A stretch of 64,000 nt of DNA from positions 186,001-250,000 of the forward strand of contig NZ_JACKXD010000004.1 in the NCBI RefSeq assembly GCF_014212355.1, in the 5' to 3' direction. Of the stretch, positions 41,680 to 50,651 are shown one piece after another (within the stretch, counting starts at the first letter, position 1; the number at the start of each line of letters is the position of its first letter). This DNA is from Halobellus ruber (GTDB lineage Archaea; Halobacteriota; Halobacteria; Halobacteriales; Haloferacaceae). The notes beneath the pieces are model-generated. The model saw nothing but the letters and a program-made list of their open reading frames with translations, was not told the origin of the DNA and made no database searches. The position numbers and the translations under genes are program-made.

Positions 41680-41999
41680 TGTTCGATGTAGGCCCTCCGG
41701 CGGGTAAGTAACCTGCGACTGTCGGCCGTACCGTTCCGATATGAGTAGCGTGATCGGGAGCGACGGGGGGTAAGTTCCTGGAACCCCCCGCGGTCTCGAC
41801 CCGCTGCACTCCTCGCCGCGAGCGCGGCCCCTTCCACTCCAGTCCGATGCCGGATTCTCGATCGGCCATCGGTTCTGTGAAGAGTGCCGCTGGCCGAACG
41901 GTCCGGCCTCGATGGCGCGAGGAGCGACTGACGCCGACGACCGACCTCGGCCCCCTGGACAGATTTATATCCCCGACGCGGGAGTTCCGGAACGAGACA
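41680..41999. other. Divergent intergenic region prf1 / minD-like
   Basis: 320 bases without a gene. It holds the prf1 promoter, the strong hairpin at 41764-41790, and a clear plus-strand TATA box ATTTATATCC (41960-41970) for the MinD-like gene. Confidence 0.55.
41764..41790. repeat. GC-rich hairpin between divergent genes
   Basis: CGGGGGGT and ACCCCCCG form perfect 8-bp arms around an 11-nt spacer. It lies between two divergent promoters, about 85 bp from the prf1 start, and does not overlap either TATA box. Role unknown; it may be a structural boundary or part of a small RNA. Confidence 0.45.
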
Positions 42000-43409
42000 A
42001 TGGGACGGGTCTACGCAGTCGTCAGCGCAAAGGGGGGAGTCGGCAAGACGACGACCGCGGCCAACCTGGCTGCGGCGCTGGCGGCGGCCGGTTCGCGCGT
42101 TGCCGTCGTCGACGGCGACCTCGGGATGGCCAACCTCGCTGGCGCGCTCGGTGTCGACGTCGGCGACGTGACGCTGCACGACCTGCTCGCGGGGGAGGCC
42201 GACCTCGGAGACGCGATCCACGAGGGCCCACACGGGCTCTCGGTCGTCCCCGGCTCCTCGGCGCTCGACGCCTTCTCCCGCGCGGATCCCGAACGGCTGG
42301 AGGGCGTCCTCGACGACCTCGCGGCCGACCACGATTACGTCATCCTCGACACGGGCGCGGGGCTGAGCAACGACACCGTCGTCCCGCTGACGTACGTCGA
42401 CGAGGTCCTCCTCGTGTCGACGCCGACCCGGGACGCCCTCGGTGACACCGACAAGACCCGGCAGGTCGCGGCGCGTCTCGGCGCTACCGTCGCGGGCGCC
42501 GCGCTTCTGCGGGCCGACCCCGCGACCGCGGAGTCCGACGCCGTGGTCGAGACCCTCGACGTCGGCGTTCTCGGCACCGTCCCCGACGCCGACCCGATCC
42601 AGCGTGCCGCCGAGGCGGGCGAGCCGCTCACCACTTTCGCGCCCGGGAGCCCGGCGGCCGCGTCGTTCGCGTCGCTCGCGGCGGCGCTCACCGGCGAGCA
42701 CGTCGCTGCCCCCGCGACCGACGACGCCGACCCGGCGAGCGGCGATCCCCCCGCCGCCTCGGACGACGCCGACGGCGCCGCGTCCACGGCCGATGCACCG
42801 GACGAAACGGCCGACGACGCCCCCGGCGGGATCGACGACGAGGCGGATCAAAGCGACGAGGAGGGGCCGGCTGACGAGGGGGCAGACGCGAGCGCTGGCG
42901 ACGAGGACGAAGCGGACACCACCGACGAACCGGCAGACGAGGGCGCCGTCGACGTGAAAACGGACGAACCGCCGCCGACCGACGCGGAGGCCGAGGCGGC
43001 CGCCGACGGCGAGGCCGACGCAGCAGCGGACGCCGACGGCGAGGCCGACGCAACAGCGGACGCCGACGGCGGGGCCGAGGCGGCAGATCCGGACACCGAG
43101 GACCCGGCCGTCGAACCCGTCGACGACACCTCGGACTCGCCGGTCGAGCCTGCCGATCCCGACGCCGTCGCGACGGCGGGCGACTCGGGTGCGGCCGAGG
43201 AGAGCGGCGTTTACACCACGCCGCTGGAGGAGGTCCCGATCGAGGAAGCGGAAGGTGGTGCCGACGGCTCCGGCGACGGTGCCCCGACGACCGCAGACGG
43301 CGACGACGACACGGCGGCCGCCGACACCGACCACGAGGCGACTTCCGACGGCGACGAGGCCGACTCGAACGACGGCGGCGGCGGCTTTTTCAGCCGCTTT
43401 TTCGGGTGA
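42000..43409 (+). CDS. MinD/ParA-type ATPase with long acidic C-terminal tail
   Basis: 469 residues. Residues 1-235 form a deviant-Walker ATPase: VYAVVSAKGGVGKTTTAANL, VVDGDLGMANLAG and VILDTGAGLSNDTVVPL. The remaining 230 are almost purely Asp/Glu/Ala/Pro/Gly/Thr, include a 30-bp tandem repeat, and finish in a hydrophobic GGGFFSRFFG end that could be an amphipathic or partner-binding motif. In Haloferax, the oscillating MinD4, which positions archaella and chemosensory arrays, also has a long tail; this could be the equivalent, inferred from architecture only. A TATA box lies about 30-40 nt upstream. Confidence 0.88.
   Translation: MGRVYAVVSAKGGVGKTTTAANLAAALAAAGSRVAVVDGDLGMANLAGALGVDVGDVTLHDLLAGEADLGDAIHEGPHGLSVVPGSSALDAFSRADPERLEGVLDDLAADHDYVILDTGAGLSNDTVVPLTYVDEVLLVSTPTRDALGDTDKTRQVAARLGATVAGAALLRADPATAESDAVVETLDVGVLGTVPDADPIQRAAEAGEPLTTFAPGSPAAASFASLAAALTGEHVAAPATDDADPASGDPPAASDDADGAASTADAPDETADDAPGGIDDEADQSDEEGPADEGADASAGDEDEADTTDEPADEGAVDVKTDEPPPTDAEAEAAADGEADAAADADGEADATADADGGAEAADPDTEDPAVEPVDDTSDSPVEPADPDAVATAGDSGAAEESGVYTTPLEEVPIEEAEGGADGSGDGAPTTADGDDDTAAADTDHEATSDGDEADSNDGGGGFFSRFFG
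43001..43080 (+). repeat. 30-bp coding tandem repeat in the MinD-like tail
   Basis: Units at 43001-43030 and 43031-43060 differ at a single base, with a partial third unit to 43080. They encode A-D-G-E-A-D-A-A-A-D like decapeptides in the acidic tail. Confidence 0.8.
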
Positions 43410-43459
43410 CCCGCCCCGAAACGGGAAGTTCTTTTATTCGGGTCCGGTGAGTCGACGGT

Positions 43460-43597
43460 ATGGCGGAGACCAACTCGCGCGTTCCCTTCTGGTGGCTCGT
43501 CGTGTTCCTACTGCTGGCGCTCGGCGCCGGGGCCGCGGCGATCTTCACCGTCGGGGGCTCGCTCATCGCCGGTATCGCCCTCCCGATCCTCGCGTGA
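43460..43597 (+). CDS. Small single-pass membrane protein, 45 aa
   Basis: MAETNSRVPFWWLVVFLLLA... has one long or two short hydrophobic stretches (FWWLVVFLLLALGAGAAAIF and GSLIAGIALPILA) and stops at TGA 43597. A clean TATA box, TTTTATTC (43432-43439), lies 21-28 nt before the ATG, the spacing of a leaderless haloarchaeal gene. Synonymous G/C use at third positions supports coding. Family not recognised. Confidence 0.65.
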   Translation: MAETNSRVPFWWLVVFLLLALGAGAAAIFTVGGSLIAGIALPILA

Positions 43598-43640
43598 CCG
43601 CCGGCGCGGCGCACCGACCGGGGGGCTCCTCCCGGACGCC

Positions 43641-45395
43641 CTACATCGACTCGGGGGCTTCGATCCCGAGGGCGTCGAGCGCGTTCGCGACGGTGTGTCT
43701 CGACGCCTCCACGAGCCCGAGCCGCGCGGCGGCGACGGCGTCGTCGTCGGCGTTGAGCACGGAACACTCCCTGTAGAAGGTGTTGAACGTCTCCGCAAAC
43801 GACCGAACGTACGTCGCGACGACGTGGGGCTCTAACCCCTCGGCGGCTTCCTCGATCATCGCGGGGAAGCGGGCGATCTCCGCGATCAGGTCGCGCTCGG
43901 CGTCGGTGTCGAGCCGGGCGGCGTCCGTCGCGGGCTCGATCCCCGCCGCCGCGGCCTCACCCTCGATCCCGCAGCACCGGGCGTGGACGTACTGGACGTA
44001 CGGGGCCGACTGCGCCTCGAAGTCGAGCGCGCGATCCCACTCGAAGGTGATTCCCTTGGTGGGCTGTTTGGCGACGATGTCGTACCGGACCGCGCCGATG
44101 CCGACCTGCCGGGCGATCCGGTCGAGGTCCTCGTCGTCGAGGTCGTCGTCGCGGCCCCGGGAGTCGAGCCGGCGTTCGACCTCCTCGCGGGCGCGCTGAA
44201 CCGACTCGTCCAGCAGGTCGTCGAGGTCGACGCCGGTGCCCTCCCGGGTCGACATCCCGCCCTCCGGGAGGTTGACCCACGAGTAGAACGTCTGTCTGAG
44301 CGCGTCGGTGTCGTGGCCCAGCACTTCGAGGGCGGCCTCCAACTGCTCGGCTTGGAGCTTGTGGTCCTCCCCGAGCACCGTCACCGCCTCGTCGTAGTTG
44401 TCGAACTTCCACTCGTGGTGGGCCAGATCGCGGGTGGTATACAAGGTGGTGCCGTCCGACCGCAGGAACACGAGGTTCTTGTCGATCCCGAACGCCGAGA
44501 GGTCCAGTTGCCAGGCGTCGTCCTCGTAGACGGCCTGCTCCGAGTCCCGGAGCCGCTCGACCACGTCGTCGGCGTCGCCGTTCCGCATGAACTCCGTCTC
44601 CTTCACGAACCGGTCGAACTCCGCTGGGAGCCGACCCAGCGACGTCCGCATCCCGTCGAGCACCTGATCGACGACCGCCGAGACGCGCTCGAAGGCCGCC
44701 TCGTCGCCGGCTTCCAGCCCTTGCATGATCTCGGCGATCTCGGCTTCGGCCCCGGCGACGGCGTCGTCGTCGCCGGAGTCGAGAAACGCGTTGCCCTTCC
44801 GGTAGTACCGCACGAGTTCGTAGTCCGCGCGGTCGCGCTCCGGGTCGGGCAACTCGGACTCGTCGAACGTCTCGTAGGCCCACGTGAACGTCGCGATCTG
44901 GCGGCCGGCGTCGTTGACGTAGTAGTGGGTTTCGACGTCGTGGCCGGCGTAGTCGAGCACCCGCGCGACCGCGTCGCCGTAGATGGGGTTGCGGGCGCGG
45001 CCGACGTGGACGGGGCCGGTCGGGTTCGCGCTCGTGTGTTCGACCACGACCGACTTCCCGGTCGACGGCAGGGTGCCGTAGTCGGCGCCGCGTCCCGCCG
45101 CCAGCGTGTCGGCGTAGTAGGCGTCCGAGACGTAGAAGTTCACGTACGGGCCCTGGGTGTCGACGCGGTCGACGTACTCGTAGCCGTCCGTCTCGATCGC
45201 GTCGGCGACGTCTGCCGCGACCGACGGCGGCGGCGCGCCCACCTCGCCGGCCAGCCGGAACGCGACACTCGACGCCAGCGTTGCGTCCATCTCCGCCGGC
45301 GGCTCCTCCACCCCGAGGTCGTCGGCCGGGAGGTCGAGCGCGGTCAGGGCGGACTCGACCGCCGCGGCGACCTCCTCTCGAAACCGTCTGAACAT
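43641..45395 (-). CDS. argS: Arginyl-tRNA synthetase
   Basis: 584 residues of class I ArgRS. The N-terminal Add-1 domain is followed by the HIGH-type motif [32 protein letters not shown], the signature [17 protein letters not shown], and a KMSK-region equivalent, [14 protein letters not shown]. The DALR anticodon domain closes the protein. ATG 45395 is chosen over a longer reading because [17 protein letters not shown] is the usual archaeal start. A minus-strand TATA, TTTAAT (about 45418), lies about 24 nt upstream. Confidence 0.97.
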   Translation of the reverse strand: MFRRFREEVAAAVESALTALDLPADDLGVEEPPAEMDATLASSVAFRLAGEVGAPPPSVAADVADAIETDGYEYVDRVDTQGPYVNFYVSDAYYADTLAAGRGADYGTLPSTGKSVVVEHTSANPTGPVHVGRARNPIYGDAVARVLDYAGHDVETHYYVNDAGRQIATFTWAYETFDESELPDPERDRADYELVRYYRKGNAFLDSGDDDAVAGAEAEIAEIMQGLEAGDEAAFERVSAVVDQVLDGMRTSLGRLPAEFDRFVKETEFMRNGDADDVVERLRDSEQAVYEDDAWQLDLSAFGIDKNLVFLRSDGTTLYTTRDLAHHEWKFDNYDEAVTVLGEDHKLQAEQLEAALEVLGHDTDALRQTFYSWVNLPEGGMSTREGTGVDLDDLLDESVQRAREEVERRLDSRGRDDDLDDEDLDRIARQVGIGAVRYDIVAKQPTKGITFEWDRALDFEAQSAPYVQYVHARCCGIEGEAAAAGIEPATDAARLDTDAERDLIAEIARFPAMIEEAAEGLEPHVVATYVRSFAETFNTFYRECSVLNADDDAVAAARLGLVEASRHTVANALDALGIEAPESM

Positions 45396-45700
45396 ACCCG
45401 CCGTTGTCGAACCGCGATTAAATCCCTTCCGAACGGGCGCGCGCCGGTCCCCGTTCCCGGCCGCTCCGGAGCCTGCGACGGCCGAACCGTCCCCTGTCGA
45501 ACGGGTCGGCTCGGGGGGACCCGGACGCGCTCCCGACGCACGCCACCGGTCGGGGGCGAACCCGTTCGCCATCAACGCTTTTAGATTCAGGCGGTTGTGT
45601 CCGTGTGTACAGCCGTTTTTTGTCCTGCTCCCGCTATCACGATTCCGTGACGTATCCCGGAGTCGTTATGCTTAACACGACCCCACACGAACCACCGATA
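45396..45700. other. Divergent intergenic region argS / ribK
   Basis: 305 bases, no gene. It includes the argS TATA box, a GC-rich middle, and the ribK promoter with an imperfect palindrome. I saw no FMN riboswitch-like structure. Confidence 0.5.
45662..45681. promoter_or_regulatory. Candidate RbkR operator over the ribK TATA box
   Basis: GTCGT-N10-ACGAC with TATGCTTA inside, centred about 30 nt before the ribK ATG. The half sites are inverted repeats, and the TATA-like element lies between them. The downstream kinase has an N-terminal winged helix of the RbkR type, known in archaea to regulate riboflavin genes, so autoregulation is plausible. Confidence 0.45.
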
Positions 45701-46411
45701 ATGTCAGAATCGGCAGTCTCCGCCGTCGGGTACGACGAACTGGCGGCGTTGAAGTTCGTCGCCTTGGAGGGCGGCCGGTCCGGCCCGGTCAAGATCTCCT
45801 GTTCCGGGCTCGCAGGCCATCTTGAGGCGTCGAGCCAGACCGCCTCCCGCCGGCTCCAGCAGCTCGAGTCCGCCGGCCACCTCGATCGAGACGTGGTCGC
45901 CGACGGCCAGTGGGTCTCGCTCACGGAGTCGGGCGAGGCGGCGCTCCACCGCGAGTACGCTCACTACCGGCGGATCTTCGAGGGAACCGACCCCTCGACC
46001 GTGGAACTGGAAGGCACCGTCACGAGCGGGATGGGCGAGGGCAGACACTACATCTCGCTTTCGGGATATATGCAACAGTTCCGTGAACGGCTCGGCTACG
46101 AGCCGTTCGCCGGCACCCTCAACGTCGACCTCGACGAGGAGAGCGTCCGCGCCCGTTCGGCGGTGTCGTCGCTTTCCGGCGTCCCGATCGACGGCTGGGA
46201 GGACGACGAGCGGACGTTCGGCCCCGCGACGTGTTACGCCGCCACTGTCGAGTACGACGGCGCGGTCGCCGAAGAGACCCACATCATCGTCCCCGAGCGC
46301 ACCCACCACGACGAAACCCAACTGGAGATCATCGCGCCCGTCAAGCTCCGGGAGGAACTCGGGCTCGACGACGGGACGGTCGTCACCGTCCGCGTGGAGG
46401 CGGTCGAATGA
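45701..46411 (+). CDS. ribK: CTP-dependent riboflavin kinase with winged helix (RbkR)
   Basis: 236 residues. Residues about 8-85 form a winged-helix domain ([20 protein letters not shown], then [20 protein letters not shown]). Residues about 105-236 are the archaeal CTP-using riboflavin kinase: [32 protein letters not shown] and the C-terminal [17 protein letters not shown]. It makes FMN and, in the RbkR type, represses its own pathway. ATG 45701 fits the TATA box 33 nt upstream. The stop overlaps ribB (ATGA). Confidence 0.94.
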   Translation: MSESAVSAVGYDELAALKFVALEGGRSGPVKISCSGLAGHLEASSQTASRRLQQLESAGHLDRDVVADGQWVSLTESGEAALHREYAHYRRIFEGTDPSTVELEGTVTSGMGEGRHYISLSGYMQQFRERLGYEPFAGTLNVDLDEESVRARSAVSSLSGVPIDGWEDDERTFGPATCYAATVEYDGAVAEETHIIVPERTHHDETQLEIIAPVKLREELGLDDGTVVTVRVEAVE

Positions 46412-47112
46412 CGCGGACGACGACCGACTCGCGGTCGGAGGCGACCGACGAGACCGCGGTCGACCGGGCGGTGGCGGCGTTCCGGGATGGAAATCCAGTG
46501 TTGATCCACGACGCCGCCGACCGCGAGGGTGAGACCGACATCGTCTATCCGGCCGGCGCGGTCGACGCCGCGGCGGTTGCGAAACTCCGACGGGACGCCG
46601 GCGGGCTGGTCTGTACCGCCGTCTCCGACGCCGTCGCCGAGGCGGTCGGGCTGCCGTTCCTCGAAGAGGAACTGGACCACCCCGCGGCAGCCGACCACGA
46701 CCTCACGTACGACGACCGCTCGTCGTTTTCGCTCCCGGTGAACCACCGCGAGACGTTCACCGGGATCACAGACGAGGACCGCGCGCTCACCATCCGGCGA
46801 CTGGCCGACGCCGCGACCGCCGTGGCGCGCTCGGACGGCTACGGGACCGAGGAGTTCGCCGCGGACTTCCGGACGCCGGGGCACGTCCACGTGCTCCGCG
46901 GGGCGCCGGACCTGCTGGCCGACCGACGGGGCCACACCGAACTCGGGCTCGCCGTGGCGGCGGCGGCGGACCTCCCCCCGGCCGTCGTGGTCTGTGAGAT
47001 GCTCGACGCCGACTCCGGCGGGGCCAAGACCCCGGCAGCGGCCCGGGCGTACGCCCGCCGCAACGGCTCCGTCTACGTCGAGGGCGCGGCGATCGTCGAC
47101 CGGCTGGGCTGA
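46408..47112 (+). CDS. ribB: 3,4-dihydroxy-2-butanone 4-phosphate synthase
   Basis: 234 residues, monofunctional. The metal/substrate motif is [15 protein letters not shown] (D-x-x-x-R-E-x-E-x-D). [19 protein letters not shown] and [10 protein letters not shown], then [18 protein letters not shown] and [13 protein letters not shown], match RibB. It makes the four-carbon riboflavin precursor from ribulose 5-phosphate. The ATG overlaps the ribK stop by 4 bp, so the pair is coupled. No GTP cyclohydrolase partner is in the window. Confidence 0.95.
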   Translation: MTRTTTDSRSEATDETAVDRAVAAFRDGNPVLIHDAADREGETDIVYPAGAVDAAAVAKLRRDAGGLVCTAVSDAVAEAVGLPFLEEELDHPAAADHDLTYDDRSSFSLPVNHRETFTGITDEDRALTIRRLADAATAVARSDGYGTEEFAADFRTPGHVHVLRGAPDLLADRRGHTELGLAVAAAADLPPAVVVCEMLDADSGGAKTPAAARAYARRNGSVYVEGAAIVDRLG

Positions 47113-47230
47113 GCCGTTCGTCCCGTCGAGAACCCATTGCCGCGGATCGCTTTCGTCCGCCGGTACCGACGCGTAGACCGCCCCAGACGCTCCTGTATGG
47201 TTTTATATCCCGGGCGGTAAACGACGGCAT

Positions 47231-48160
47231 ATGGGATTCGACGAGATGGACGTCGACACGATCTGGCAGGACGGCGACTTCGTCGACTGGGACGACGCCA
47301 CGGTTCACGTTCTCACGCACGCGCTCCACTACGGCACCGGGATCTTCGAGGGCGTCCGGTGTTACGACACGGAGAACGGCCCCGCGATCTTCCGGTGGGA
47401 CGAACACCTCGATCGGTTCTACCAGTCGGCGAAACCGTACGATATGGAGATCCCCTTCTCCCGGGAGGAGCTCACCGAGGCGACGCTCGAGCTCCTCCGC
47501 CGCGAGGAACTGCGATCGTGTTACATCCGCCCCGTTGCGTTCTACGGGTACGGCTCCCTCGGGGTGAGCCCACAGGACAACCCGGTCAAGACCGCGATCG
47601 CGGCGTGGCCGTGGGGCGCGTACCTCGGCGAGGAGGCGTTGGAACGCGGCGTCGAGGTGATGATCTCCTCGTGGCGGAAGTACGCCTCCAGTCAGATCCC
47701 CACGAACGCCAAAACAACCGGGCTGTACGTCAACTCCCTTCTGGCGGGCGAGGAGGCCCGCCGGAACGGCTACACCGAGGCGATCGTCCTGAACAAGGAG
47801 GGCCAGGTCGCCGAGGGGCCGGGGGAGAACCTCTTTCTCGTCCGGGACGGCGAGATCTACACCCCCGGGCTCTCCCAGAGCATCCTCGACGGTATCACTC
47901 GCAACACCGTGATCGAACTCGCCCGCGAACGGGACTACACCGTCCACGACCAGGCGACGATCTCCCGCGGCGAACTCAACACCGCCGACGAACTGTTCTT
48001 CACCGGCACCGCCGCGGAGGTGACGCCGATCAGGAAGGTCGACAACGTCACCATCGGCAGCGGCTCCCGCGGCCCCGTGACGGAGGAGCTCCAGCAGGCC
48101 TTCTTCGACCTCGTCGAGCGCCGGACCGACGCCCACGAGGAGTGGTTCACGTACGTCTAA
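47231..48160 (+). CDS. ilvE: Branched-chain amino acid aminotransferase
   Basis: 309 residues, PLP fold type IV. THALHYGTGIFEGVRCY, the lysine in PTNAKTTGLYVNSLLAG that binds PLP, EAIVLNKEGQVAEGPGENLF and FFTGTAAEVTPIRKVD are all present. It makes Leu, Ile and Val from their 2-keto acids. A TATA box TTTTATATCC (about 47198-47208) lies 23-33 nt before the ATG. The stop codon is followed at once by a hairpin element shared with two other genes nearby. Confidence 0.96.
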   Translation: MGFDEMDVDTIWQDGDFVDWDDATVHVLTHALHYGTGIFEGVRCYDTENGPAIFRWDEHLDRFYQSAKPYDMEIPFSREELTEATLELLRREELRSCYIRPVAFYGYGSLGVSPQDNPVKTAIAAWPWGAYLGEEALERGVEVMISSWRKYASSQIPTNAKTTGLYVNSLLAGEEARRNGYTEAIVLNKEGQVAEGPGENLFLVRDGEIYTPGLSQSILDGITRNTVIELARERDYTVHDQATISRGELNTADELFFTGTAAEVTPIRKVDNVTIGSGSRGPVTEELQQAFFDLVERRTDAHEEWFTYV

Positions 48161-48240
48161 CCACCTTTTTATTCGGGGGTCCTCGACGGCCGCTTCGCGG
48201 CCGTCTCGAACCCCCGAGAAAAACTTGGATCAAAAAACCC
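48161..48240 (+). terminator. Post-stop hairpin element, copy A (after ilvE)
   Basis: It begins at the base after the ilvE stop. CCACCTTTTTATT leads into a hairpin at 48174-48216: 7-bp lower stem CGGGGGT/ACCCCCG, a 4x4 internal loop, 9-bp upper stem GACGGCCGC/GCGGCCGTC and loop TTC. An A-rich tail can pair with the T-run. The first 57 bases (48161-48217) are identical to copy B. Transcription termination or 3'-end protection is likely. Confidence 0.75.
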
Positions 48241-48481
48241 GCGGGGCGAGCGAACGCGAGCCTCGCGGTACTACTGCTGGCTTCGACTGCTCTCCGACAC
48301 TGCCACGTATCGCATCCGATCCTGACGTTGTCAGGTAGCGAATCTCGCAGATTGACCGAAGGGCGTTGGTCCCGCCTCCAAGTCGTCGAATCAGCCGATC
48401 GACCGTGCCTCTGTGCCCAGTATCCGCGAGCGAGATGAGCGGTTCACCGACGGAGCCGCCTTTGGCGGCGGAGTCGGAGTC
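48241..48481. other. Intergenic between convergent ilvE and DUF502 genes
   Basis: About 240 bases without a gene. Its left end (48246-48270) continues the similarity to the region after copy B, with a 16-bp block inverted. Near the right end, GCCGCCTTTGGCGGC makes a small hairpin. Confidence 0.5.
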
Positions 48482-48561
48482 TTTTGATCCGGATTTTTTG
48501 TTCGGAGGGTTCCCGCAGCGAGCGAAGCGAGCGAGGAAACCTCCGGATAAAAAGGTGGGGG
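48482..48561 (-). terminator. Post-stop hairpin element, copy C (after the DUF502 gene)
   Basis: On the minus strand it begins at the base after the DUF502 stop: CCCCCACCTTTTTATCCGG and so on. The lower stem CGGAGG/CCTCCG (48503-48545) replaces CGGGGG/CCCCCG of copies A and B by one compensated G-C to A-T change. The leading T-run and the trailing A-run are kept. The apical part has a different sequence and folds less well. Confidence 0.7.
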
Positions 48562-49149
48562 TTAGTCCTCGGACCGGGTGTCGATCTCGATCGGCGATTT
48601 GGGCTCCTGCTCGCCGAACCCCGCCGACAACACCCGCGTCAGCGCCTCCTCGACGCTCTCGTCCGTCTCGTCGATGTCGTCGGGATCGACCTCCATCACG
48701 AATCCGGTGGTGATGTTCGGCGCGGTCGGCATAAACAGCACCTCGCGGCCGTCGTCGGTCGTCTTGCCCGTTTTGAACGCGGTCATCCGCATCCCGTTCC
48801 AGGGTTCCACTTTCACCGGTTTCTGGAGGTCCTCGGTGCCCGATACCGCCGTCTCGACGGCCAGTTTCGAGGCGTTGTACAGCACCCGGATCAGCGGCAC
48901 CCGGTTCATCGCGGCGTCGAGGTACGTCTCGAACAGCCGCCCGACGGTCGTCCGCATCAGGTACCCCACCGAGAGCACCAACATCACGAAGACGATCACG
49001 GCGACGAAGAAGCCGAACGGCTCCTGGAGCCCGCGGATGACCGGCAGGTCGACGATCTGGGAGTACAGGTAGTTCAGGACGAGCAGGATGACCAGGATCG
49101 GGGCCAACACGATCAGGCCGCTCGCGAAGTCGCGCCTCCAGGAGGACAT
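48562..49149 (-). CDS. DUF502 membrane protein
   Basis: 195 residues. Two hydrophobic segments ([20 protein letters not shown] and [20 protein letters not shown]), then the DUF502 signature around [18 protein letters not shown] and [19 protein letters not shown], ending in an acidic tail. Function unknown. A TATA box ATTTTAAT (about 49177-49184) lies about 30 nt upstream. Confidence 0.88.
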   Translation of the reverse strand: MSSWRRDFASGLIVLAPILVILLVLNYLYSQIVDLPVIRGLQEPFGFFVAVIVFVMLVLSVGYLMRTTVGRLFETYLDAAMNRVPLIRVLYNASKLAVETAVSGTEDLQKPVKVEPWNGMRMTAFKTGKTTDDGREVLFMPTAPNITTGFVMEVDPDDIDETDESVEEALTRVLSAGFGEQEPKSPIEIDTRSED

Positions 49150-49262
49150 CTAGCTCGCCGTACGCGTCCCCGCGGATTAAAATACCCGACCGCTCCCGCT
49201 ACAGGCCCGGGCGGTCGACCCGAACCGGGGAGCCTTTGTCGTGGCCGTCGGTGGCCCAAAGT

Positions 49263-49805
49263 ATGCTCCACGCGCTCGTCGCCGCCGCGTTCTGGGCGAT
49301 GCTCCCGGCGTACGTTCCGAACAACGCCGCCGTCCTCGCCGGCGGCGGCGCGCCCATCGACGGCGGGCGGACCGTCGACGGCCGCCGGCTCCTGGGCGAC
49401 GGCAAGACCTGGCGCGGGACCGCGGTCGGCACCGTTGCGGGCGTCGCGCTCGCGCTCATCCTGAACCTGCTCGCTCCCGCCGCCGCCGCGGCGACGGGGG
49501 TATCGCTTCCGACGTTCCCGCCGGCTGCCGCCGTCGGCCTGGCGTTCGGCGCGATGTTGGGTGACATCTCCGCGTCGTTTCTGAAGCGCCGCACGGGTCG
49601 GGAACGCGGCGCGGCGTTCCCCGTCGTCGATCAGCTCGACTTCGTCGCCGGCGCGTTAGTGTGCGCTGCGATCCTGGATTTCGGGTGGTTCACCGACACG
49701 TTCACCCTCCCCGTCCTGGCGGTCGTGCTCGTGCTCACGCCCGTGCTTCACGTCGCAACCAACGGGCTCGCGTACCTCCTCGATCTCAAAGACGAGCCCT
49801 ATTAA
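49263..49805 (+). CDS. carS: CDP-archaeol synthase
   Basis: 180 residues with about four to five hydrophobic segments. Conserved parts are [57 protein letters not shown] and [13 protein letters not shown]. It activates digeranylgeranylglyceryl phosphate with CTP in archaeal membrane lipid synthesis. ATG 49263 was chosen by homology. It is followed directly by hairpin copy B. Confidence 0.95.
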   Translation: MLHALVAAAFWAMLPAYVPNNAAVLAGGGAPIDGGRTVDGRRLLGDGKTWRGTAVGTVAGVALALILNLLAPAAAAATGVSLPTFPPAAAVGLAFGAMLGDISASFLKRRTGRERGAAFPVVDQLDFVAGALVCAAILDFGWFTDTFTLPVLAVVLVLTPVLHVATNGLAYLLDLKDEPY

Positions 49806-49890
49806 CCCCCACCTTTTTATTCGGGGGTCCTCGACGGCCGCTTCGCGGCCGTCTCGAACCCCCGACAAAAAGCTGGAGCAAAAATCCCCA
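49806..49890 (+). terminator. Post-stop hairpin element, copy B (after carS)
   Basis: It begins at the base after the carS stop. The hairpin (49822-49864) and flanks are identical to copy A over 57 bases (49809-49865). The A-rich tail differs slightly. Further downstream similarity to copy A continues to about 49940, but a 16-bp block (49895-49910) is the exact reverse complement of its counterpart (48246-48261). Confidence 0.75.
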
Positions 49891-50028
49891 CGAGGCTCGC
49901 GTTCGCTCGCCTCGCGGTACTGTCGGTGACTTCGACCGCTCCGCGCAGCTACCGCTACAGCCCCCAACTGCACCCTGTCCCTCCCCGAACCGTCCGGTTT
50001 AAGCCGGTCGCCCGTGCCTACTCGACCG

Positions 50029-50556
50029 ATGACGAACGACGAACTCATCGCGGCGCTCCGGGACGCCGACGCGGTCAAGTTCGGGGAGTTCGAGCTCTCC
50101 CACGGCGGCACCTCCGAGTACTACGTCGACAAGTACCTCTTCGAGACCGACCCGGGCTGTCTGCGGCTGATCGCCTCTGCGTTCGCCGATCGCGTCGGCA
50201 ACGAGACGCTCGCGGGGGTCGCCCTCGGGGCGGTCCCGCTTGTCGCGGTCACCAGCACCGAGACCGACACGCCGTACGTCATCGTCCGGAAGGAAGCCAA
50301 GGAGTACGGCACCGGCAACCGGATCGAAGGACGGCTCCCGGCGGACGAGTCGGTCGTTGTCCTCGAGGACGTCGCCACGACCGGCCGGAGCGCCCTCGAC
50401 GCCGTCGAGGCGCTCCGCGAGGCCGGTGCGACGGTCGACCGGGTGCTCGTCGTGGTCGACCGCGGCGAGGGCGCGACGGAACTGCTCGCCGACGCCGGCG
50501 TGGAACTCGACGCGCTGGTGACTGCTGAGGATCTCCTCGCCGACGATCGGGCGTAA
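50029..50556 (+). CDS. pyrE: Orotate phosphoribosyltransferase
   Basis: 175 residues. [20 protein letters not shown], the substrate loop [15 protein letters not shown], and the PRPP-binding motif [20 protein letters not shown] are typical of PyrE. It forms OMP in pyrimidine synthesis. ATG 50029 was chosen with GGTTTAAGCC (about 49995-50004) as TATA box about 29 nt upstream, so the transcript is leaderless. Hairpin copy B ends about 140 bp before it. Confidence 0.95.
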   Translation: MTNDELIAALRDADAVKFGEFELSHGGTSEYYVDKYLFETDPGCLRLIASAFADRVGNETLAGVALGAVPLVAVTSTETDTPYVIVRKEAKEYGTGNRIEGRLPADESVVVLEDVATTGRSALDAVEALREAGATVDRVLVVVDRGEGATELLADAGVELDALVTAEDLLADDRA

Positions 50557-50651
50557 CGACGCGACCTTCACGGGCCGGTGACGCCCCGCCTGCGCCCCCG
50601 ACCGGTTTCGGATCGACGTATTCATACAGACGAACCGTCGCAGATCGTGGT

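Noticed and set aside
42001-43130. Pro/Arg- and Ser-rich frames overlapping the MinD-like gene
   Set aside because: Products of the repetitive acidic tail read in other frames.
45396-45700. FMN or other riboswitch before ribK
   Set aside because: No conserved riboswitch core was seen, and the likely transcript is leaderless, leaving no room for one.
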